A DNA stretch of 64,000 nucleotides, from NCBI GenBank assembly GCA_964593065.1, contig CAZQGO010000003.1:62001-126000 (forward strand), in the 5' to 3' direction. This DNA comes from CAZQGO01 sp964593065. GTDB lineage: Bacteria; Oederibacteriota; JAAXVQ01. The position numbers were made by a program, and so were the translations under genes. Of the stretch, positions 32,859 through 41,366 are shown one piece after another. A model generated the notes under the pieces. The model was not told the DNA's origin. It worked only from the letters and a program-made list of their open reading frames with translations, and searched no databases. How positions within the stretch are numbered: the first letter of the stretch is position 1; the number at the start of each line of letters is the position of its first letter.

Positions 32859-33569
32859 TTAAATATTTCTGACTTCCACGCCGGGCACCAGCGGCCGGAC
32901 CAGTTCCGCGTAGCGTTCCAGCACTTCCCAGGGAAAGGGCGGCCGATCGGCCAGGGCGGGCTCGCTCACGTGGACGGGCAGAAACTGCTGAAGATAATAC
33001 GCCGGCGCGCCGGCGATGAGCCGGGCAATCACGAGCAGGTCCTGTTCGCCGACCATACCCGGGACGCAGGTGGTGCGGAATTCATACGCCAAACCGCTGG
33101 CCCGCAGGACGCCCACGGTTTCGGCCAGGCGCTGGGGAGCATCCTTCGGCCCGCCGAGTTCGGTGAAGTACCGCTCGGGCGCCAGTTTCATGTCCACGGC
33201 CACGTAGTCGACGAGCCGTCCCGCAATCACCTGCTCCAGCACTTGCGGGCGCATGCCGTTGCTGTCGAGCTTGATCTGCAGGCCGGTTTCCCGCAGCGCC
33301 TCGAGCAGGCCGGCCAAATGCGGATGGGCGGTCGGCTCGCCGCCGGTGATGACGACTCCCTCCAGCAGTTTTTTCCGCCGCTGGAGCGCTTCCAGGAGTT
33401 CCTTCACGTTCAGGTCCGCGAGTTTTTCCTCCTCGCGGACCAGGATGCTGTTGTGACAAAAAGGACAGCGCAGGTTGCAGCCGGATAGAAACACCACCGC
33501 CGCCACCTTGCCGGGATAATCAATCAAGGACGTCCCCAGGAATCCCTTAATTCCTTGAATCGCCTGCAT
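32859..33569 (-). CDS. nrdG: Anaerobic ribonucleotide reductase activase NrdG
   Basis: A 236-residue radical-SAM enzyme that generates the glycyl radical on the class III reductase. The cluster motif is C31-X3-C35-X2-C38 (SGCNLRCPFCHN), with GGEPTAHPHL and the substrate-recognition stretch YVAVDMKLAPE; this matches the longer archaeal/deltaproteobacterial NrdG type. Its ATG lies inside the last 23 bases of the glycyl-radical gene, which implies translational coupling. Confidence 0.93.
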   Translation of the reverse strand: MQAIQGIKGFLGTSLIDYPGKVAAVVFLSGCNLRCPFCHNSILVREEEKLADLNVKELLEALQRRKKLLEGVVITGGEPTAHPHLAGLLEALRETGLQIKLDSNGMRPQVLEQVIAGRLVDYVAVDMKLAPERYFTELGGPKDAPQRLAETVGVLRASGLAYEFRTTCVPGMVGEQDLLVIARLIAGAPAYYLQQFLPVHVSEPALADRPPFPWEVLERYAELVRPLVPGVEVRNI

Positions 33570-33711
33570 GGGCCTCGCGTTCCTCTTTCAGTTCGAACTC
33601 CGTGCGATCCTTGAATTCCTCCTGCTTGCCTTTGTTCCATTGCTGGACGGGGCGGAAATAACCCACCACGCGGGAATACACTTCGGTTTTTTCCATGCAT
33701 TTCTTGGCCAT
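33547..33711 (-). CDS. Class III ribonucleotide reductase, separate glycyl-radical subunit
   Basis: A 54-residue protein, MAKKCMEKTEVYSRVVGYFR followed by PVQQWNKGKQEEFKDR and an acidic helix. It corresponds to the extreme C-terminus of ordinary NrdD, where RVVGY holds the glycine that carries the radical (here G17). C5 corresponds to one of the zinc-site cysteines of NrdD. It is a real gene rather than a frameshift: AAAGGAGGT lies eight bases before the ATG, overlapping the stop codon of the large-subunit gene (6 bases between them). The nrdG start overlaps its 3' end. The role of G17 follows from the family; that it functions as a separate chain is inference. Confidence 0.88.
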   Translation of the reverse strand: MAKKCMEKTEVYSRVVGYFRPVQQWNKGKQEEFKDRTEFELKEEREAHAGDSRN

Positions 33712-33717
33712 CGGGCT

Positions 33718-35802
33718 CTACCTCCTTTCCATGGCGGCCAGGGGCGTGCCCGGAGCCGTTTCCGGTTGCTGGGCGGGATTTTCCCCGGCCAAGGCCCCGG
33801 CTTCGGCGGCCGCCTCTTCCTTTTGATGCGGACAGTGATGGTGCTCGCCCCGGATGTATCCGTGTACGGGGCAGATGGAAAAGGTCGGGGTGATGGTGAA
33901 ATACGGCAAGTGGTAATTCTCCGCGATCCGGCGCACGAGATTGCGGCAGGCCGTCGGATCCACGATGCTTTCTCCCAGGAACAGGTGCAGGACCGTGCCG
34001 CCGGTGTACAGAATCTGGAGTGCGTCCTGGTTCTCCAGGGCTTCGAAGATGTCCCGCGTGGCGTTGACCGGCAATTGGGTGGAATTGGTGTAGTAGGGTT
34101 CCTCCTGGCCCGAGGTGAGGATATCCGGGAAGTCCTGTTTGTCTTTGCGGGCGAAGCGGTAGGCCGTGCCTTCGCCCGGGGTCGCCTCCAGGTTGTACAG
34201 TTCCCCGTCCTCTTCCTGGTATTCCTGCAGGCGCTGCCGCATGCTCTCCAGCGTCCGGATGGCGAAATCCCGGCCCTCGGCGGTGTCGATGCCCTTGCCG
34301 ATCAGGTTCAAGGACGCCTCGTGCATGCCGTTGAGCCCGATGGTGGAAAAATGGTTGGCCCAGTACTGGCCGGTGCGCTGCTTGACGGAGGACAGGTAGA
34401 ACTTGGAATAGGGATAGAGATTTTTTTCCGTGTACCGCTCCAGCATTTTGCGTTTGACCTGCAGGCTTTCCCGCGCGACATCCATGAGATTCAGCACCCG
34501 GGTGAAAAATTCCGCTTCCGACCGGGACAGATAGGCCGTGCGCGGCAGGTTCAGGGTGACCACGCCCAGGCTGCCGGTCAGGGGGTTGGCGCCGAACAAC
34601 CCGCCGCCGCGCTTGCGCAACTCGCGGTTGTCCAGGCGCAGGCGGCAGCACATGGAGCGCGCATCCTCGGGCTGCATGTCGCTGTTGATGAAATTGGCGA
34701 AGTACGGGATCCCGTACTTGCCCGTCATGGTGAAGATGTCCCGCGCCACCGGGGCGTCCCAGTCGAAATCCCGCGTCACGTTGTAGGTGGGAATGGGGAA
34801 GGTGAAAATACGCCCGTGGGCGTCCCCGCGCATCATCACTTCGCAAAACGCCCGGTTGAGCAGGTCCATTTCCGCCTGAAACTCCCCGTAGGTCCGCTCC
34901 TGGATTTCGCCGCCGATGATGACCGGCTCGTCCCGCAGCGTGCTCGGCACATGCAGGTCCATGGTGATGTTGGTGAAGGGGGTCTGAAATCCCACCCGGG
35001 TCGGCACGTTGACGTTGAAGATGAACTCCTGCATGCTCTGCAGCACGTCGCCGTACTCCAGGCCGTCGTAGGCGATGAAGGGCGCCAGGTAGGTGTCGAA
35101 ATTGGAGAACGCCTGGGCGCCGGCCGCCTCCCCCTGGAGCGTAAAGAAAAAGTTGCAGACCTGTCCCAGCGCCGTACGGAAATGCTTGGCCGGCCCGCTC
35201 TCCGTTTTGCCGTACGCTCCCTGCAGGCCTTTCAGCAGGAGGTCCCGCAGGTCCCAGCCGCAGCAGTACCCGGACAGGGAGCCCAAGTCGTGGATGTGCA
35301 GGTCGCCGCTTAAATGGGCCCGGCGCACCTTGTCCGAATAGATCTCGTCCAGCCAGTACCGGGAAACCAGGATGGAGGTGATGTGATTGTTCAGTCCCTG
35401 CAGCGAATAGCTCATGTTCGAGTTTTCGTTGATGCGCCAGTCGTTCAGATTCAGATAGTTGTTGATCAGTTCGTGGGCCGAGGAGAAGAGTTCGCGCGTT
35501 TCCCGCAGCTTGGTATGCTGGGCCCGGTACAGGATGTACTGCTTGGCCGCATCCTTGTAGCCCTCGTCCATGAGGGTCGTTTCCACCACGTCCTGGACGT
35601 TTTCCACGGTCGGGACCTGTCCGGGCTTGTAAAAGGCGCGGAGGATGTTGTATACGCGGCGGGCCACTTTCTGGGCTTGTTCCAGGTCATGCTGGCCCAC
35701 GGCCGAAAGGGCGCGGAAAACGGCGTTTACGATCTTGTGTTCGTCAAAGGGAACGAGGCGCCCGTCCCTTTTACGAATCTGCTGAATACTCTGTTGCTCC
35801 AT
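33718..35802 (-). CDS. nrdD: Class III (anaerobic) ribonucleoside-triphosphate reductase, catalytic part
   Basis: A 694-residue NrdD core that reduces NTPs to dNTPs under anaerobic conditions. An ATP-cone (about residues 8-95, IRKRDGRLVPFDEHKIVNAV) is followed by the catalytic barrel with DLHIHDLGSLSGYCCGWDL, NVNVPTRVGFQTPFTN, SMCCRLRLDN (active-site Cys) and the end of the zinc-region CPVHGYIRGEHHHCPHQ. There the fourth expected Cys is Gln and the chain continues into a low-complexity tail instead of the glycyl-radical loop, which is the next gene. The ATG at 35802 has AAGGCGGTGG upstream. Controlled by NrdR-like boxes. Confidence 0.92.
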   Translation of the reverse strand: MEQQSIQQIRKRDGRLVPFDEHKIVNAVFRALSAVGQHDLEQAQKVARRVYNILRAFYKPGQVPTVENVQDVVETTLMDEGYKDAAKQYILYRAQHTKLRETRELFSSAHELINNYLNLNDWRINENSNMSYSLQGLNNHITSILVSRYWLDEIYSDKVRRAHLSGDLHIHDLGSLSGYCCGWDLRDLLLKGLQGAYGKTESGPAKHFRTALGQVCNFFFTLQGEAAGAQAFSNFDTYLAPFIAYDGLEYGDVLQSMQEFIFNVNVPTRVGFQTPFTNITMDLHVPSTLRDEPVIIGGEIQERTYGEFQAEMDLLNRAFCEVMMRGDAHGRIFTFPIPTYNVTRDFDWDAPVARDIFTMTGKYGIPYFANFINSDMQPEDARSMCCRLRLDNRELRKRGGGLFGANPLTGSLGVVTLNLPRTAYLSRSEAEFFTRVLNLMDVARESLQVKRKMLERYTEKNLYPYSKFYLSSVKQRTGQYWANHFSTIGLNGMHEASLNLIGKGIDTAEGRDFAIRTLESMRQRLQEYQEEDGELYNLEATPGEGTAYRFARKDKQDFPDILTSGQEEPYYTNSTQLPVNATRDIFEALENQDALQILYTGGTVLHLFLGESIVDPTACRNLVRRIAENYHLPYFTITPTFSICPVHGYIRGEHHHCPHQKEEAAAEAGALAGENPAQQPETAPGTPLAAMERR

Positions 35803-35834
35803 GAGGACCCACCGCCTTGCCAAAATCGGGAAAA

Positions 35835-35886
35835 TCACAATATCTTGTGTGTGTCATAATTTATAGCAACTAGATGTTGCTGTCAA
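35835..35886 (-). promoter_or_regulatory. nrdD promoter with two NrdR-like boxes
   Basis: On the minus strand a perfect TTGACA (35881-35886) precedes TATAAA (35860-35865, 15-base spacer) or TAAATT (17-base spacer). Box 1, ACACAAGATATTGTGA (35835-35850), matches the NrdR consensus closely; a second dyad, AGCAAC-N5-GTTGCT (35865-35881), lies in the promoter spacer. The centres are about 31 bases, three helical turns, apart, the spacing typical of NrdR box pairs. NrdR represses ribonucleotide reductase genes. Confidence 0.75.
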
Positions 35887-36123
35887 GAGTCCAAAAAAAA
35901 ATATTTTTCAGCCTATTTTTCAAGCTTTTTTAGGGACGTTGTTCCGCACCCCGGCTTTTCAATCCCGCAGTCGATCCGGCGTGAAGGGGGGATAATACCG
36001 CGACGGGCGGATGAAGTCCAGGATTTTATTGCGAGTCGAACCCGAAGCCTGTCAAGTGGTTACAGGATGTGCAAGCCGGGACCGCGATGGCCGCGACGGT
36101 CCCGGGCTGGCCTGGTGCGCCAC
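35887..36123. other. Intergenic region upstream of nrdD promoter
   Basis: An AT-rich stretch around 35890-35945 (upstream of the promoter, possible UP-type element) is followed by unremarkable sequence and, near the end of the neighbouring gene, a hairpin listed separately. No gene is supported here. Confidence 0.4.
36074..36108 (-). terminator. Hairpin downstream of the bactofilin-like gene
   Basis: Arms aagccgggaccg (36073-36084) and cggtcccgggct (36097-36108) form a long GC-rich stem with one bulged base, starting 15 bases after the stop codon. There is no T-run, so this would be a pause or stability element or a weak terminator. Confidence 0.45.
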
Positions 36124-37428
36124 CTACGTCCGCTGGGTTTTGGCGGGACCTGTGCGCCGTGTATTTTTTCGCTTGCGGGGGGTTCCGGTTTGGGTCTCCG
36201 CAGGGGCCGCCGGTTGCGTGGGGCCGCCCCCGGTTGCGGCCGAGGCCGCGGGCAAGGCGTCGCGCGGCACCGGGCGCCCGAGCAGCCAAAATGCGCCCAG
36301 ACCGACGATGACGGCCAGGATGTCGAGCAGCCGCCCCAGGATCGGAATGAAGGTCAGCACGGAAAACAAGGTGAATCCGAGTGCGAAGCTCAAAACGCGC
36401 TGGTTTTCCGGATGGATGCGGAGGACCCGGACACCCACCAAATAGCCGACCCCGAGCCGGGCGATTTGCGCGGCGAGAAAAGCCAGGACCGCCAGCATCA
36501 AGGCCAGGGGGATGCCCACCAGGGATAGAAGCAGCAGGATGGCCGTGACCGGAATCAGAATCAGGGTCAGCAGCCCCCAGCCCAGGCTCGGCCAGGGATG
36601 CTCGGCGATGACCAGGGCATAGTGCCGGCTGGCAGGAGGAAACAGCCATACCAGCAGGCAACCCACGCCCAGGAGGAGCAGGAATCCCGTCAGGCGAAAA
36701 AGGATCAGCCCGGTGAAAAAAGCCCAAGGAATCCAGGGGAGACGGCTGGACGCCGACTCCGCCTTTTTTCGGGTCGTGCGTTGCCACTGCAGGGCGCCGC
36801 TCACCTTGGCCTGCGGATCGCGTGCCCAGGGTCTGGTCCCGTAGTAGGTCAGGGAACCTTGGATGTCGGCCTGCGGGCCGAGTTGCAAGCGATCCGCGTG
36901 CACGGCCACATCACCGGCGATCGAACCGTTGATGGTCACCTCGTTGCCGGCCAGCTGGCAGGGACCCAGCACCCGTCCCTGGAAATTAAGCCTCCGCGCC
37001 GCGGCCGTCAGGCCGGCCCCAACCACGGTCTGGGGGCCGATGTGAAGATCCCGGGCGGCCAGCAGGGCGCTCTCCTGCACGGTGGACTCGAGACTGAGGT
37101 TTTCGCCCAAAGCCCGGAGATCCCCGCCGACCGGGCCTTCCACATTCACGTGTTGCCCAATCACGGCGAGGTCCTGCAGGACCCGGCCGCGCACTTCGAC
37201 CCAGCGTCCGGCCAGAAAGGCATCTTGTTCCACCGTGCCTTCCAGGAGGATTCTTTCCCCGGCCGCGTACCAGTCGTCGGTGAGCGCCTGTTCCGGTCCC
37301 AGGATTACCGTTTTCCCCGAGGCCCACTGTCCCGCCTGGGCCGCTTTCGAACCCGCCCCAGCCGCGAGACAGGCCAGGCACAGGCCCGCCAGGATCTTCC
37401 AGCTCACAGCCTGCTTCCGGAATCTCAT
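36124..37428 (-). CDS. Bactofilin-like membrane protein with exported beta-solenoid
   Basis: A 434-residue protein. A signal peptide (residues 1-33, LCLACLAAGAGSKAAQA) is followed by a periplasmic domain (about 35-215) built of short hydrophobic repeats such as GTVEQDAFLAGRWVEVRGRV and LQDLAVIGQHVNVEGPVGGD, as in polymer-forming bactofilin-type beta-solenoids. Residues about 235-385 hold four to five membrane helices and the tail is basic. Such proteins occur widely with unknown function. Its start codon lies 20 bases after repeat copy A; GGGGAGGG is the ribosome-binding site. Confidence 0.75.
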   Translation of the reverse strand: MRFRKQAVSWKILAGLCLACLAAGAGSKAAQAGQWASGKTVILGPEQALTDDWYAAGERILLEGTVEQDAFLAGRWVEVRGRVLQDLAVIGQHVNVEGPVGGDLRALGENLSLESTVQESALLAARDLHIGPQTVVGAGLTAAARRLNFQGRVLGPCQLAGNEVTINGSIAGDVAVHADRLQLGPQADIQGSLTYYGTRPWARDPQAKVSGALQWQRTTRKKAESASSRLPWIPWAFFTGLILFRLTGFLLLLGVGCLLVWLFPPASRHYALVIAEHPWPSLGWGLLTLILIPVTAILLLLSLVGIPLALMLAVLAFLAAQIARLGVGYLVGVRVLRIHPENQRVLSFALGFTLFSVLTFIPILGRLLDILAVIVGLGAFWLLGRPVPRDALPAASAATGGGPTQPAAPAETQTGTPRKRKNTRRTGPAKTQRT

Positions 37429-37448
37429 GCTTCCCTCCCCTGGGGCGT

Positions 37449-37720
37449 AGGAGCCTTCAGGGGAACCACCCCGACCGGATGGGGAATCGTATGGGACTCC
37501 CTTCGGTCGCAGGTTCCCCAGCCGCTGTCGCTTCGCTCCTCAGAGGGGTGCCCCCCTCTGACGCTCGCGGCGCTCGCTGTTTCCCCCAATCGTCAGGGGA
37601 TGCTCCCCTGACTACCCCTGGATCCTTTCAGGATCCTCGCCGATGCGTCCTGCTTTACTTCCTACTTCCGTCGGGGGCTTCACCGCCCCCGGACCCTAAG
37701 CCTCATCATCTGGATGAGGC
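37449..37720. repeat. Intergenic modular hairpin repeat, copy A (272 bp)
   Basis: A 272-base element from aggagcc to gatgaggc, almost identical to copy B (42340-42611; two substitutions). It contains stems tcaggggaacc/ggttcccc, cctcagaggggtg/ccccctctga, gtcagggga/tcccctgac, ggatcct/aggatcc, gtcggggg/cccccg and gcctcatc/gatgaggc. It fills the space between the DUF4340 stop and the bactofilin-like start, ending 20 bases before the ATG of the latter. In the transcript of the minus-strand genes it would form a long, highly folded leader. Confidence 0.9.
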
Positions 37721-37765
37721 GAAAGATTTTCCCGGCCTGCGAACGGTCTGGGACGACCTGGATGC

Positions 37766-38728
37766 CTAGCGCAGGTCCGCAAATTTCTTCAGGATATTCT
37801 TGCCCTGATAGTCTGCGATTTCATAGACCGTGTCCCCGCCGCCGGTCCGGACCTGGTAGCGGGCGCCGGTTTTATCGTAGGCCAGGAATTCCAGGCGATA
37901 GGTTTTTTCGGGCGTCGTGAATTCCACCACCGCCAGCGGCGCCTGGGTAAGCACGGGTTTTTCATCCCGGATTCCCTGCGCGCTCAGGCGGGAAAGGGTG
38001 CTCAAAATTTGGTTGACCTTGATTTCATTGGGTTCCTGGGCATGTCCCTCGGCTTTCCAAACCATGCGCTTGGGCTGCGGCGGCGGAGTAACGCCCTGGG
38101 CCGTCCCGGCGGGGACGGGCACCGGGATTTCGGCTTTCTTCAGCACCAGGGCTTGCCGCCCCTGGGTAATCTTCACCTCTTGGACGGCATCGGGCGATAC
38201 GTCGAAGATCTGGAGCGACCGCCAGTGCGCGGCGGGCTGATCCACGACCTGGGGAAAATCTCCCAGAACCTGGTAGATGTTGCGCCCGCCGGGCACAAGC
38301 ACGAACGTATGCGTATGGCCCTGGTTCGAAGCGCCCAGAGTCAATTCCAATTTCCGGTCCTGGCTGCCGCGGACCACCAGGCTCACGGCCGTAGCGCTGT
38401 TGAGGCCGTAATCGGCTCGCCGGTCCGTGCCTTCCGCGATCAGGTCCGTGATCCGCGCCGAGGCCAGCAGGCGCTGCAACGTGTCCAATTTGCGCTTGTC
38501 CGCCGGAAAGGCGAAGGGTTCCAGGATTTTCCAGTCGGACCCTTCCCGGGCCAGGATCAGGCGCTCACCGGGGCGGGTGATCTCGATGCGCTGCATGTCC
38601 GCTGGTTCGATTTTCGTCACGCCCGGCAATTTGAGGGTCGTCCGGCCGCGGTTGCCGCCCTGGGTGATGAGGACGTACGCCAGCAAGGCGGCGAAAACGG
38701 CGATGGCCACGATCACGTTCTTGCGCAT
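37766..38728 (-). CDS. DUF4340 protein of the Gld-type ABC operon
   Basis: A 320-residue protein anchored by one N-terminal helix (residues 5-22) with a large extracytoplasmic part. It starts MRKNVIVAIAVFAALLAYVL and shows DUF4340-type pairs of beta-rich repeats (IEPADMQRIEITRPGERLIL, GSDWKILEPFAFPADKRKLD and RADYGLN). DUF4340 genes commonly follow the ABC-2 permease and GldG-like genes, as here (52 bases after the GldG-like stop). The role of the complex outside gliding bacteria is not known. Confidence 0.85.
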   Translation of the reverse strand: MRKNVIVAIAVFAALLAYVLITQGGNRGRTTLKLPGVTKIEPADMQRIEITRPGERLILAREGSDWKILEPFAFPADKRKLDTLQRLLASARITDLIAEGTDRRADYGLNSATAVSLVVRGSQDRKLELTLGASNQGHTHTFVLVPGGRNIYQVLGDFPQVVDQPAAHWRSLQIFDVSPDAVQEVKITQGRQALVLKKAEIPVPVPAGTAQGVTPPPQPKRMVWKAEGHAQEPNEIKVNQILSTLSRLSAQGIRDEKPVLTQAPLAVVEFTTPEKTYRLEFLAYDKTGARYQVRTGGGDTVYEIADYQGKNILKKFADLR

Positions 38729-38780
38729 GTGCGGTTCTCTCCTTTGCGATGGAAACGGCGCGCCCGCCGGCCGGGAGGGC

Positions 38781-40403
38781 CTAGGCCCGAAACAGGGCGG
38801 TGATCGCCGAGCGCCTGCCTTCCAGGCGCCTCCACATCAACAGCCCGGCCGCGACGACCAACAACGGCAGGCCGATGAGATTGAAATATTTCACCACCTG
38901 GCGGTGGGCCTCGCTCACCTGGGTCAGCGGCGGAGCGCTGAGACCCTTGTTGCGGATTTCGATCAGGGCCGGATCCTGGGCGACCCAATCCACCAGGTTG
39001 AGCGCGAACCGGGTGCCCTGGTCGTTCCGCTGCTCGTTGATGAATTCGTTGGTCAGGAAATCCACGCCGCCGATGACGACCAGCCGGGCCGGCTTCGCCT
39101 CCGCGGCGAAGGGCGGCAGGGTTTCGCCCGCTTCGGCCGGAACCGGCAGCCGGTCCGGGGAGAAGGCGCTGGGGAACTTGCCGCTGACGTCGACCGCCAG
39201 GTCGAATTGCCGCAGCTGGGCCTCATCGGGGGGCCGGATAAACTGCGGCGACAACATGTAAAAATCCTTCTGCTCCCAGGCCCGCGGCGAGCTTTGCGCA
39301 AGAACCCGACCGGCCAGGTTGTGGCTCTTCAACACGCTTTCTTCCAGGGTCACGGCACTGACGAACGGCAGCGAATAGCTCTCCAGATTCTGGTTGATGA
39401 GGCTGTCCGGGTTCAAGGCCGTGACCAGCACGAAGGGCGGATAGGGCACGATGTTCTGCATGATGAAACCGGGCCCCCGCTGGGAGACCGCGATGCGCTG
39501 GCATTGCAGATCGTAGATCAGGTCCGGGTGGGCCTGGACTCCCCAGGCGGCCAGCAGCCGCGCGATCCCGGAATTCACGTTGTGGCCCTGCATGCTCTGC
39601 CGGGCGTCGGTTTTCACCATTTGGGCCATGACCGCCAGATTCCTGCCGGCGCGCAGGAAATGGTCCAGCCGGTACAGCTTGTCCTCCGGCAGGGTTTCGG
39701 TCGGGCCGGCCAGGAGCAGGGCATCCACCCGGTCGGGGATGGACTCCCGCGACAGGTCCACCGGCACGACCTCGTAATTTTTCGCCAGCAGCTGGCGGAA
39801 ATTTTCCAATTCGTTATAGAGGCCGGGCTCTCCGTACCCCTGGCTGATGCCCACCACCTTGGTTTTTCCCTGGACCAGCTTCTTGATCATGCTGGTCAGC
39901 TGGTATTCCAGGCCCTGGGTGTCCTGGATCAAGGGGATGATCTCGCGCCGGTCGCGATAGATCAGGGCCAGGCCCATGTAGCCGTTTTTCTGCTCGAATT
40001 TATCCTTCTCAATGGCCGTGAGCTGGATCTGGTACACGCCCAGGCTGCGGGCTTCCTGCTCCAGGCTCGGGTCGTCCGCGGGGTCGATGAACTGATAGTT
40101 GAACTTGCCCCGGGAGTAGGCCCGGTAGTCCTCCAGCAGATCGCGGAGATAGCGCGCGTTGGAATTGTACGGAGCGGGCAGATTCTTCGTGAAGAACGCC
40201 TTGACGGTGATCGGATCCTTGAGGTCCCGCATGTATTGCTTCGAGATCTTGGCCAGGGAATAGGCGTGGCTGCGGGTCAGGTCCCAGCGGAAAAAATTCC
40301 GCACTGAAATCACGTTCAGCAGCACCAGGCTGCCGACCACCAGGGCGAAGACGGTCCATTCGTTGCGGAGGCGGTCGGAAGGACGGGGGGCGGGTTGCGG
40401 CAT
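38781..40403 (-). CDS. GldG-like ABC transporter auxiliary protein
   Basis: A 540-residue protein with one N-terminal helix (about 18-38), a large extracytoplasmic region and a C-terminal helix (about 510-528). The N-terminal RWDLTRSHAYSLAKISKQYM and DPITVKAFFTKNLPAPYNSN, the TKVVGISQGYGE stretch and DALLLAGPTETLPEDKLYRL match the GldG/ABC_transp_aux family. It follows the ABC-2 permease by 3 bases. In Bacteroidetes GldA-GldF-GldG form a transporter linked to gliding; in other phyla the same gene set has no established role. Confidence 0.87.
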   Translation of the reverse strand: MPQPAPRPSDRLRNEWTVFALVVGSLVLLNVISVRNFFRWDLTRSHAYSLAKISKQYMRDLKDPITVKAFFTKNLPAPYNSNARYLRDLLEDYRAYSRGKFNYQFIDPADDPSLEQEARSLGVYQIQLTAIEKDKFEQKNGYMGLALIYRDRREIIPLIQDTQGLEYQLTSMIKKLVQGKTKVVGISQGYGEPGLYNELENFRQLLAKNYEVVPVDLSRESIPDRVDALLLAGPTETLPEDKLYRLDHFLRAGRNLAVMAQMVKTDARQSMQGHNVNSGIARLLAAWGVQAHPDLIYDLQCQRIAVSQRGPGFIMQNIVPYPPFVLVTALNPDSLINQNLESYSLPFVSAVTLEESVLKSHNLAGRVLAQSSPRAWEQKDFYMLSPQFIRPPDEAQLRQFDLAVDVSGKFPSAFSPDRLPVPAEAGETLPPFAAEAKPARLVVIGGVDFLTNEFINEQRNDQGTRFALNLVDWVAQDPALIEIRNKGLSAPPLTQVSEAHRQVVKYFNLIGLPLLVVAAGLLMWRRLEGRRSAITALFRA

Positions 40404-40406
40404 GGC

Positions 40407-41201
40407 CTACTTCCTCCCTTCCAGGACCAGTCGTGTTCCCAGGAAGGAGGCCACGATCAGGGTCGCGAAATACACCAGGTCCTTGCTGTCGATGACGCCG
40501 CGGGCGAAGCTGGCGAAATGGTATTCCACCCCCAGGTATTCGAAGAAGCCCACCAGGGGCGCGGGAACCAGCATCAGGATCTTGTCGCTTAAAAACAGGA
40601 GAAAGCAGACGGCAAAACCCAGGATAAACGCCACGATTTGATTGCGGGTCAGCGCCGAGGTAAACAGGCCGATGCTGAGAAATGCGCCGCCTAAAATCAC
40701 CAGGCCGAGGTAGCCTCCGATGACCGGCCCCCAGTCCAAGCGCCCGAACGTCGCCAGGGTCAGGGGGTAGCTGAGCGTGATGCCCACGGTGACGGACAGG
40801 AAGGCCAGGGCGGCCAGGAACTTGCCCAGGAGCATCTGCATCTCGGTCAGGGGCAGCGTCATCAGCATTTCATACGAACCGCTCTGCATCTCCTCGGAGA
40901 GCAGGCGCATGGTGATGGCCGGCGCCAGGAACATGAGCAGCAGGGGGGCGGTCGAGAAATACGCCCTTAAGTCCAGGCTGCCGAAAAGAAAAAAGCGGCT
41001 GAAGAAAAACCAGCCGGCGAAGACCAGGTAAATCACCATGACCACGTAAGCGATGGGAGAATAAAAGTAGGAATACAATTCCTTCTTGGCCAGGGTGGAG
41101 ACGCGGCCCCAGACGAGCGCCGCCCGGTGCGCCGCGGGCGCGTCCGCTTGCGCCGCGGCCTTCGGTTCTCCGGCCCGGACGTCGGTAGTGGTTTTGACCA
41201 T
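40407..41201 (-). CDS. ABC-2 type permease (GldF-like)
   Basis: A 264-residue permease with six helices. After a 30-residue Ala-rich cytoplasmic lead it shows TLAKKELYSYFYSPIAYVVM and later ITMRLLSEEMQSGSYEMLMT, typical of GldF/NosY-like ABC-2 permeases. The ATG at 41201 has AAAGGAGG upstream. The ATPase gene ends 165 bases upstream, the gap being filled by repeat copy C; the GldG-like gene follows after 3 bases. Confidence 0.9.
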   Translation of the reverse strand: MVKTTTDVRAGEPKAAAQADAPAAHRAALVWGRVSTLAKKELYSYFYSPIAYVVMVIYLVFAGWFFFSRFFLFGSLDLRAYFSTAPLLLMFLAPAITMRLLSEEMQSGSYEMLMTLPLTEMQMLLGKFLAALAFLSVTVGITLSYPLTLATFGRLDWGPVIGGYLGLVILGGAFLSIGLFTSALTRNQIVAFILGFAVCFLLFLSDKILMLVPAPLVGFFEYLGVEYHFASFARGVIDSKDLVYFATLIVASFLGTRLVLEGRK

Positions 41202-41220
41202 GGTCGTTCAAGCCTCCTTT

Positions 41221-41334
41221 AGGAACCGTCAGGGGAACCCGTGGTTCCCCTCACGCGGACGCCGATGCGTCCTGCTTTCCTGAGTCGGGGGCTTCACCGC
41301 CCCCGAAGCCTAAGCCTCATCCTCAGGATGAGGC
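41221..41334. repeat. Intergenic modular hairpin repeat, copy C (114 bp, short form)
   Basis: The short form of the element: tcaggggaacc-cg-tggttccccT stem, the linker cgcggacgccgatgcgtcct, stem gtcgggggc/gcccccg and a 10-bp end stem gcctcatcct/aggatgaggc. Located inside the ABC operon, its edge lies 19 bases before the permease start. Its terminal stem has a C-G and T-A pair where copies A and B are unpaired. Confidence 0.85.
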
Positions 41335-41366
41335 CGCGGGATGAAATGCCGTCTTCCCGGGTCCCG

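Noticed and set aside
36037..36080. Sequence gagtcgaaccc resembling the T arm of a tRNA
   Set aside because: No acceptor, D or anticodon arm can be built around it.
37479..37769. Shared open frame inside repeat copies A and B
   Set aside because: Conservation follows hairpins, not codons; copies C, D and E change the frame by indels and have no matching product or start signal.
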